From Akkermansiaceae bacterium (GTDB lineage: Bacteria > Verrucomicrobiota > Verrucomicrobiia > Verrucomicrobiales > Akkermansiaceae), in contig JALZWJ010000009.1 of assembly GCA_023300065.1 (NCBI GenBank), forward strand, positions 1-11,175: a DNA stretch of 11,175 nt, written 5' to 3'. This document shows positions 6,642 through 11,175 of this stretch, one piece after another. Both the position numbers and the translations under genes were made by a program. The number at the start of each line of letters is the position of its first letter. Positions within the stretch are counted from its first letter, which is position 1. A model generated the notes under the pieces. The model ran no database searches. It had not been told where the DNA came from and saw only the letters and a list, made by a program, of their open reading frames with translations.

Positions 6642-7109
6642 CTAGCTTACTTTTGGATCCATGAAGGTGATCTCGGTGATTTTGGCACCGGCGAGGGCGT
6701 TGAGGACATCGATCACTCGTTGCTGGGCGGTCTCTCCATCGACTTGGATTTGTACGAGGGGTAACTGGCTGGAGGTCTCAGAGATGCTTTTATGGAGGGT
6801 GAGGCGCTCTGAGAGATGCGGGAGCTCCCTCGTGTCGGGATTGGACTCGATCAATTCAAGCTGGCCAGTTTCGTTCAGAATGGAGATGCGGCCATTGGCC
6901 TCTAAAATCAGCGCGAGGGGCCCGATTTCAGGAGGAGTCCCACTTTGCTCATGGGTGGGAAGGGTGGTGCTGAGTTCTTGCTCTTTTTGCACGATTTGAG
7001 TGGTGACGAGGAAGTAGATGAGGAGCAGGAAGCAGACATCGATGAGAGAGGAGATGTCCAAGTTGGGTTCTTCTTCTGCGGGTGATTGTATTTTTTTGTG
7101 TCGGGCCAT
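6642..7109 (-). CDS. ExbD/TolR family biopolymer transport protein
   Basis: Inner-membrane protein of the ExbD/TolR family (PF02472). With an ExbB/TolQ partner it uses the proton gradient to drive TonB-dependent uptake or cell-envelope work. The 155 residues have a short cytoplasmic start, one membrane helix (about 20-42) and a periplasmic domain ending in a small alpha/beta fold (LVQIQVDGETAQQRVIDVLN, 116-135), which is the normal layout and length. The essential membrane Asp is present as D24 in DISSLIDVCFLLL. The Lys/Glu-rich stretch after the helix is typical. No ExbB, TolQ or TonB gene is nearby, so it must use partners encoded elsewhere. It starts 97 bases from the divergent unknown gene at 7207, and the GH75-like gene follows 33 bases after its stop. 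No clear Shine-Dalgarno site. Confidence 0.92.
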   Translation of the reverse strand: MARHKKIQSPAEEEPNLDISSLIDVCFLLLIYFLVTTQIVQKEQELSTTLPTHEQSGTPPEIGPLALILEANGRISILNETGQLELIESNPDTRELPHLSERLTLHKSISETSSQLPLVQIQVDGETAQQRVIDVLNALAGAKITEITFMDPKVS

Positions 7110-7206
7110 GGTGTGGAGGTCTGAAACGGGGGAGGGTTGGTAATTCTTAGGATGATGTTTGTTCGCGAAGGAATGTATTTGTTTTTGAGAAGAGGCCGGT
7201 AGTCTG
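7110..7206. promoter_or_regulatory. Divergent intergenic region between exbD and the unknown membrane gene
   Basis: These 97 bases lie between two divergently read genes and so must hold or overlap both start regions. I see no convincing pair of -35/-10 boxes. AGAGG at 7191-7195 lies 11 bases before the rightward ATG and may be its ribosome binding site. Confidence 0.35.
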
Positions 7207-7815
7207 ATGGCGATGATTCGTCGCTATAATCGTTACCAGATCGTGATGGGGATTTTGGCAATTCTCGGCGGGTTACTCTGCTGCTTTTTGGCCTATCTGT
7301 TTTTTCGATATGTCCCGGCATGGTCACTCACGGAATTTGGGTTCGAGGTGACTGAGGGGAGGGCCGTTATGGTGGGCTGGGTGGGGGTGATTGTCCTATT
7401 TTCCAGCGGGTATTCGGTATGGCTAAAAGGGGGCGGGCTAACCTCGTTCGGAGAATCAGCCCTCTACTTCGAGTCCCTTGCTCAAGGTGATACGGGTGGG
7501 GGATATGCGGTGGGGAGAGAGCTAGGAAAGGTGACGGGGACTTCGCATGCCTTGAGTCAGTTGTTCTTGGCGGGGCCATTGATGCTTTTTAATGCGGCGA
7601 CGAGATTTGCAAATTTGATCCCAGTGAGCGCTGAGCTGGAGGGCCGGATGAGCACCGTTTTAGAAGGACTCCGTTCTGCAAATAAATGGCAGGGCTTGGA
7701 GGAACATGAGGGGTGGGAGAAAGAGATCCGCTATCTCGCGCAAGTGGGGGCGGTGGATTTTGGAGTGACTAGAGGGGGTCCAAGATTTAAGGCGAATCCT
7801 AATTATACGAGTTAG
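7207..7815 (+). CDS. Membrane protein of unknown function with two N-terminal helices
   Basis: I do not recognise the family. The 202-residue product has a basic start (MAMIRRYNRYQ), a first membrane helix at about 11-34 and a second at about 53-73. A cytoplasmic part of some 130 residues follows. That part has an amphipathic stretch (LSQLFLAGPLMLFNAATRF, 116-134) and ends in a small charged helical region (GLEEHEGWEKEIRYLAQVGA, 163-182) reminiscent of a winged-helix tail, a shape impression only. The ATG at 7207 was preferred to the in-frame ATG at 7213 because AGAGG lies upstream; both are possible. It diverges from exbD, so shared regulation is possible. Base use is less G-skewed than the MATE gene. 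The frame is long, has a sensible membrane topology and is not an antisense shadow. Confidence 0.78.
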   Translation: MAMIRRYNRYQIVMGILAILGGLLCCFLAYLFFRYVPAWSLTEFGFEVTEGRAVMVGWVGVIVLFSSGYSVWLKGGGLTSFGESALYFESLAQGDTGGGYAVGRELGKVTGTSHALSQLFLAGPLMLFNAATRFANLIPVSAELEGRMSTVLEGLRSANKWQGLEEHEGWEKEIRYLAQVGAVDFGVTRGGPRFKANPNYTS

Positions 7816-7865
7816 AGCGACTCCGGCGTGGGGTGACTTTCGGCGGGGGACATGGGGGCGAGATC

Positions 7866-7909
7866 GGATTAGGAGGCTTACTCTTGGCGATCTAAATGTG
7901 CCCTAATCC
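7866..7909. other. 8-base inverted repeat beside the broken toxin gene
   Basis: GGATTAGG (7866-7873) and CCTAATCC (7902-7909) are perfect inverted arms with 28 bases between. They lie just past the premature stop of the toxin remnant (stop codon at 7913-7915) and after the unknown membrane gene. They may be a weak terminator for the rightward gene or a scar of the rearrangement that removed the toxin end. No T run follows. Confidence 0.25.
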
Positions 7910-7912
7910 ACC

Positions 7913-8062
7913 CTAGATGCCGGCAGTAATCTGAAGCCCGTCGATATCTGAGCGGATTTGTGTTGAGAAATAGTCACCAAGTCCGCCGGCTTGTTTTTCA
8001 TAGAAGAAGAACCCGTTTCTCAGGTCAGTCAGTGCATCGCTGGAGATCTCGATCTGGATCAT
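7913..8062 (-). pseudogene. Truncated RelE/ParE-family toxin (pseudogene)
   Basis: This reading frame gives a 49-residue product starting MIQIEISSDALTDL. It matches the first half of plasmid-stabilisation/RelE-ParE toxins, small RNases or gyrase poisons of about 90-100 residues. Recognisable parts are the A-x-x-D-L start, GFFFYEKQAGGLGDYF (17-32) and SDIDGLQITAGI (38-49), where the family normally continues with a His and a second half of beta strands. Here TAG (7913-7915) follows at once. Reading on in frame gives another TAG within seven codons and no family-like sequence down to 7816. The strands carrying the active-site residues are therefore missing, so no working toxin is expected. Its ATG overlaps the antitoxin stop as ATGA, the normal coupling of such pairs. 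Confidence 0.72.
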
Positions 8063-8247
8063 ACTTCTCCGATGCTGTGCTTAACTTCATCCCATTTTAG
8101 GATTTCGGCTTCGCCGTTCTTGATGCGGGTGAGCCTGTGATCGAGGAGATCTTGATCCACTTGAGAGAGAGAAATATCTTCGATCTTGTCGCTAAGATCT
8201 TCCCAGAGAGCCTTGTAATCAGGAGCGGAGCCTTCTAATTTGCGCAA
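8059..8247 (-). pseudogene. Antitoxin remnant, Unstab_antitox (PF09720-like) addiction module family
   Basis: The C-terminal 50 or so residues match the short addiction-module antitoxins that bind RelE/ParE toxins. The marks are ALWEDLSDKIEDISLSQVDQ, then DHRLTRIKNGEAEILKWDEVKHSI, the family's R-x-x-x-x-x-x-G-E-A-x-x-x-x-W-x-x-V-K pattern. Full members have about 20 residues before LWEDL. Here the match fades upstream into RKLEGSAPDYK, and the only nearby start is a TTG at 8247, giving 62 residues; its coding region would directly abut the divergent yihY ATG at 8248. The frame stays open to 8289, but those codons are the reverse complement of the conserved YihY start and are not antitoxin-like. 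No Shine-Dalgarno site is visible. It stops at 8059, overlapping the toxin ATG. It may be non-functional or expressed as an orphan antitoxin. Confidence 0.6.
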
Positions 8248-9084
8248 ATGGTGAAGAAGGTGAAATCTCTGGTGGAGGCGTGGGGGCATTATGAATGTGC
8301 GTCATTGGCGGCAGGGGTGGCGTTCTATGCGGCTTTATCGATTTTCCCGCTGATGATGATCTTGGTAGCTGGGGTGGGATATTTTTTCCGGTTCATGCCA
8401 AATGGACCGAGTGCTAGGACTGAGATCTTGGAACTTCTTTCGAGCCAGATGTCGGCGGAGTTTTCTGAGTCGATGGCCCGGTTGTTAGAGCAAGTGCAGG
8501 ATCAGGCGTTGGTGAATGGGCCACTTGCGGGCGTGGTCTTTGTCTTCACTGCTTCTCTGGTCTTTGCGCAGATTGACCGAGGGTTTTACCGCATCTGGGA
8601 CATCGGGAGAGGGGATAAAGATCGGGATTTTAAAAGTGCGGTCCGGATGGCGATATCGAGTCGGGTTCGGTCATTCGTCATGATCCTAGGGTTGGGGTGT
8701 TTGGTGGTAATTCTCTTTATTTTAGGAGTGGCTCTGCGAGGGATTTCGGAGCTGGGGGGGATTGAGTTATCGATCCTTCCGCAGATATCGAGAGTGGCAT
8801 CTCTGACCGTGGGAATCGCGATTAATGTGGCGGGGCTGACTCTCCTTTATCGGTATCTCTCCAAGGCGGTGGTATCGTGGAAGCTCTCGTTAGTTGCGGC
8901 CGTGATTGCGGCGAGCTTTTGGGAGGTGGGGAGCATCGTGATGACCCTGCTATCGTTCGGAGAGAAGCTAAGCATCTACGGAATGATCGGCTCTTTCTTG
9001 GTGGTGCTGGTTTGGATCTACTACACGGTGATGGTCCTTTTTGGAGGAGCGCTCATTGTGAAGATGGAGAAGGGCCGATCTTGA
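8248..9084 (+). CDS. YihY/virulence factor BrkB family membrane protein
   Basis: Inner-membrane protein of the YihY/BrkB family (PF03631, once annotated as ribonuclease BN). Its molecular function is not settled; a transport or envelope role is usually assumed. The 278 residues are the normal length and hold six membrane segments: about 26-48, 92-112, 142-165, 183-203, 211-235 and 242-268. The conserved start CASLAAGVAFYAALSIFPLM (17-36) is clear, as are FAQIDRGFYRIWDI (106-119) and the late YGMIGSFLVVLVWIYY (244-259). The ATG at 8248 fits the family start; the only purine-rich site upstream is more than 20 bases away. Its upstream region lies wholly inside the decayed antitoxin, so its promoter may have been changed by that insertion or decay. 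It converges on the DUF5069 gene with 24 bases between. Confidence 0.93.
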   Translation: MVKKVKSLVEAWGHYECASLAAGVAFYAALSIFPLMMILVAGVGYFFRFMPNGPSARTEILELLSSQMSAEFSESMARLLEQVQDQALVNGPLAGVVFVFTASLVFAQIDRGFYRIWDIGRGDKDRDFKSAVRMAISSRVRSFVMILGLGCLVVILFILGVALRGISELGGIELSILPQISRVASLTVGIAINVAGLTLLYRYLSKAVVSWKLSLVAAVIAASFWEVGSIVMTLLSFGEKLSIYGMIGSFLVVLVWIYYTVMVLFGGALIVKMEKGRS

Positions 9085-9105
9085 GGGAATTTGTTCGGAA
9101 TTCTC
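9085..9105. terminator. Possible bidirectional terminator hairpin between yihY and the DUF5069 gene
   Basis: Between the two convergent stop codons, GGGAATT (9085-9091) can pair with AATTCTC (9099-9105), with one G-T wobble and a 7-base loop. The position is right for a shared terminator, but the stem is short and AT-rich and no strong T run follows on either strand. Confidence 0.25.
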
Positions 9106-9108
9106 GCT

Positions 9109-9591
9109 TTAGATTCGGCCTTCTTCGATGTCGTAGACATCGAACCAGCAGTAGACAATTTTCTCGGCAGGAATGAACTCTGGGATGTAGCCTTCGAGAA
9201 ATTCCTGCAATTCAATGGGCATATCGCAGACTCGCTTGGAGCGCATGTCGTTGTTCCACTGGATGACTTCTCGTGATTCTAGACGTTTTGCATGATCAGC
9301 GATCCATTTTGCGACGGCTTCATCATCAGCGCCGGTGGCGACAAAGTCTTTGAATTCATCGGCCGAGATCCCCGCGAAATCGAAGAAGCAATTGTCTAAA
9401 GGACAGTCAAAGTGGTAGTCGCCGTTTGTTCCGGCAAGGACCGCGCGGCATTTATCCAAGGCGCGTGCTGCGATGACGTATCCACCGATTGTCGCGCGGG
9501 GGCTCCGTGGGAATTCACCATTGGCTAGGTTAGGCGCGAGGGATTTAAGATCTTCTTGGGACATTCCAAGAATGTAGGGTGGGATGCTCAT
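9109..9591 (-). CDS. DUF5069 domain-containing protein
   Basis: Soluble cytoplasmic protein of the DUF5069 family (PF16798), known mainly from Verrucomicrobia, Planctomycetes and related bacteria and without an assigned function. The 160 residues show the family pattern: FPRSPRATIGGYVIAARALDKCRAVLAG (27-54), NGDYHFDCPLDNCFFDFAGISADEF (56-80) and GADDEAVAKWIADHA (87-101). The Trp/Phe-rich end finishes in DVYDIEEGR (151-159). No signal peptide or membrane helix. The ATG at 9591 leaves 18 bases after the phosphatase stop, suggesting one transcript; an inner ATG at 9564 (MSQEDLKSL) would also fit the family. Neither has a good Shine-Dalgarno site. It faces yihY tail to tail. Confidence 0.88.
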   Translation of the reverse strand: MSIPPYILGMSQEDLKSLAPNLANGEFPRSPRATIGGYVIAARALDKCRAVLAGTNGDYHFDCPLDNCFFDFAGISADEFKDFVATGADDEAVAKWIADHAKRLESREVIQWNNDMRSKRVCDMPIELQEFLEGYIPEFIPAEKIVYCWFDVYDIEEGRI

Positions 9592-9609
9592 CTCGCAACC
9601 GACAGACTT

Positions 9610-10371
9610 CTAGGGCCATTCTTTTCGAGCATCTGCCATGAGGCGCTTGAAGGTGGGATGGTTCAGAAAGAGATCTGTCAATTGTCTCGCTAGGAGACGG
9701 CCGGCTTCTGAATCGCTCGGATAATGAAGCCCTGCGATTTCGCGATTCTCGGTAATTTTCTGAGCTGAGTTGAGGTAGGTTTCGGTAGATTCTGGGTCCA
9801 GCTCTTGCAGGATGTAGGCGAAGATGTAGGCCCCCGTGGCATGCCCGCTTGGGTAAGCGGGGTGAGTGGGCACCGCGATGGTGTGGCTCAGTTCCTTATC
9901 TAGTTCGGACGGGCGCACTCGATTGAACTTCTGCTTCAATACGAAAGTGGCAATGGCTAAGTCATGATAGGCGGCCAGCATGACCTTCGCCGTTGCCCGG
10001 TATTTATTCTCAGTGGTGAGTGATTCGTAGGTATGTGGGCCGTAACGGAAGTTGGTGACATGCACCTCGGCTTCAATCTCAGACTTCTTTTGGGCCCGCT
10101 TTGAGATGAGTGATTTGAGGTAAACGATCTCCGCTGCTGTCCGCTGAGAGGTATTGGCAGGAGGGGCTGGGAGGGTGATCTGCCGTTGCCATTCTCGGCT
10201 TAGGTATTTGGGCCGGGTCTTGGCCAATTTCACAAATTCACTTCCCCATTGTTGAGTGGTTGTGAAGCCTAGTTTATCGATCCTTGGATCACGGCTTGCT
10301 CCAGAGAGGTTTGCAAAATCATCCGCTTTAAGCAGGGCAGAGAGGAGTAGGGTGATGATTAAGAAACGCAT
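9610..10371 (-). CDS. Exported PAP2-family acid phosphatase
   Basis: Phosphatase of the PAP2 superfamily (PF01569), most like the soluble class A bacterial acid phosphatases, which release phosphate from organic phosphomonoesters in the periplasm. All three motifs are complete. K146-x6-R153-P154 lies in KQKFNRVRP, P174-S-G-H177 in YPSGHATGAY, and R210-x5-H216-x3-D220 in NREIAGLHYPSD. H177 and H216 are the expected general acid and nucleophile, and Asn stands where Ser often precedes the Arg. A signal peptide covers residues 1-16 (MRFLIITLLLSALLKA), and no further membrane helices are seen, unlike the lipid phosphatases. At 253 residues the length is normal. It lies 38 bases after the helicase stop and 18 before DUF5069. 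GAGAG directly before the ATG is too close to be a good ribosome binding site. Confidence 0.93.
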   Translation of the reverse strand: MRFLIITLLLSALLKADDFANLSGASRDPRIDKLGFTTTQQWGSEFVKLAKTRPKYLSREWQRQITLPAPPANTSQRTAAEIVYLKSLISKRAQKKSEIEAEVHVTNFRYGPHTYESLTTENKYRATAKVMLAAYHDLAIATFVLKQKFNRVRPSELDKELSHTIAVPTHPAYPSGHATGAYIFAYILQELDPESTETYLNSAQKITENREIAGLHYPSDSEAGRLLARQLTDLFLNHPTFKRLMADARKEWP

Positions 10372-10409
10372 CTCTCAAAGGAAAACCCGTTAAAGTGAAA
10401 CCGCAATGT

Positions 10410-11175
10410 CTATTTCCCAACTTGCGTCGCCCGGAAGCGCTTGCCTTTCACCTTTCCCTTGTTGATGGCTGACACGGCCTTCTTGATCACGGCTTGTGAC
10501 ACTGCGACGTAAGAGAGGTTATCTTGAATCTCGATCATCCCGATGTCTTTCCCGCTCAAGCCCGCGGCATCGCCTGTCAAAGCCCCTAAGAGATCGCCTT
10601 TCCGGACCTTATCTTTTCGGCCGCCGGAGATCATGATCGTTTCCATTCTGGGGCCTTCGGTCAGCTTAGTGAGTAGTTCATCGAGGCTTAATTGATCGCT
10701 AGCGTGAAGATCTAAGGTCTCAACCTTTTGCCCTGTGAAGGCCTGAATCGCGCTAAGCTCTGGGTCACTTCGGTCCTGAACAAGCGTGATCGCGACCCCA
10801 TTGGCACCCGCTCGGCCAGTCCGCCCGATGCGGTGAATGTAGCCCTCTTTTTGCATGGGGAGGTCGTAGTTGATCACGAGGTCTAGGCCCTCCACATCCA
10901 GCCCGCGCCCCGCGACATCCGTGGCGATCAAGACGCGCACGCTTTGGTTGCGGAAGCGAGCGAGCACCTGATCGCGGTCGAACTGTTCAAGGTCACCATC
11001 GAAGCGGTCCGCGCTGATTCCTCCGCGCCTGAGTTCCTCCGTGATCTCGCGCACCGTGATCTTTTGGTTACAGAAAACGAGCGCTGACCCGTGCGGCTGG
11101 GAGTGGAGGGCGCTGCAGAGGGCGGTGAATTTATCGCCATTTCCATAGCACAGTTTGAGCTGGCGAATGTCAGCG
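10410..11175 (-). CDS. dbpA: DbpA-type DEAD-box ATP-dependent RNA helicase (5' end outside window)
   Basis: C-terminal 254 residues of an RNA helicase that, in the DbpA family, acts on hairpin 92 of 23S rRNA during large-subunit assembly. The frame is open to the window edge, so the N-terminal half with Q, Walker A and DEAD motifs is not seen. Helicase domain 2 is present with SALVFCNQK (motif IV region), VLIATDVAGRGLD (motif V, 10896-10934) and HRIGRTGR (motif VI, 10812-10835). The last roughly 80 residues (from about 10655) match the DbpA RNA-binding domain: MISGGRKDKVRKGDLLGALTG, then IGMIEIQDNLSYVAV. The end is basic (KGKVKGKRFRATQVGK). A GTG at 11054 is internal and not the true start. 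This right end of the window has C slightly above G on the plus strand, unlike the left part. Confidence 0.93.
   Translation of the reverse strand, partial: ADIRQLKLCYGNGDKFTALCSALHSQPHGSALVFCNQKITVREITEELRRGGISADRFDGDLEQFDRDQVLARFRNQSVRVLIATDVAGRGLDVEGLDLVINYDLPMQKEGYIHRIGRTGRAGANGVAITLVQDRSDPELSAIQAFTGQKVETLDLHASDQLSLDELLTKLTEGPRMETIMISGGRKDKVRKGDLLGALTGDAAGLSGKDIGMIEIQDNLSYVAVSQAVIKKAVSAINKGKVKGKRFRATQVGK

Noticed and set aside
9091..9276. Plus-strand 61-codon frame after yihY
   Set aside because: It is antisense to the conserved C-terminal end of the DUF5069 protein and has no family-like sequence.
10928..11146. Minus-strand open frame of 72 codons at the right edge
   Set aside because: It overlaps the helicase in another frame; helicase motifs IV to VI continue in frame to the window edge.

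Overview
This window looks like a piece of a verrucomicrobial (Verrucomicrobiota) chromosome. That placement is an inference from the gene mix: a secreted sulfatase with a HEAT-like tail, a DUF5069 protein, an FmdB protein with a charged tail, an orphan ExbD and a GH75-like chitosanase. Shine-Dalgarno sites are also mostly weak or absent. It contains no RNA gene, CRISPR array, insertion sequence or phage gene that I can support.

Left part (1-5365): a plus-strand MATE efflux transporter converges on a minus-strand run read from right to left. That run is an exported sulfatase, a type-2 malate/L-lactate dehydrogenase family oxidoreductase, an FmdB-type zinc ribbon protein and a membrane-anchored protein of unknown function. 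Gaps inside the run are 67, 9 and 106 bases, so the first three could be one transcript.

Middle part (5484-7815): on the minus strand an ExbD/TolR-like protein, with no ExbB or TonB beside it, precedes an exported protein resembling GH75 chitosanases. A two-helix membrane protein of unknown function diverges from exbD.

Right part (7816-11175): a 432-base stretch without an intact gene holds a decayed toxin-antitoxin pair. It has a RelE/ParE-type toxin cut off after 49 codons and an Unstab_antitox-type antitoxin whose first codons run into the divergent yihY/brkB start. Then come YihY/BrkB (plus strand) and a minus-strand run of DbpA-like RNA helicase (5' end outside the window), exported PAP2 acid phosphatase and DUF5069 protein, with gaps of 38 and 18 bases.

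The plus strand is strongly G-over-C in the left two thirds, whichever way the genes point, and this fades on the right. The skew explains many long antisense open frames there. I see no clearly new multi-gene system. The best second looks are the toxin-antitoxin remnant, the altered sulfatase active-site motif, the GH75-like enzyme beside an orphan ExbD, and the skew change.
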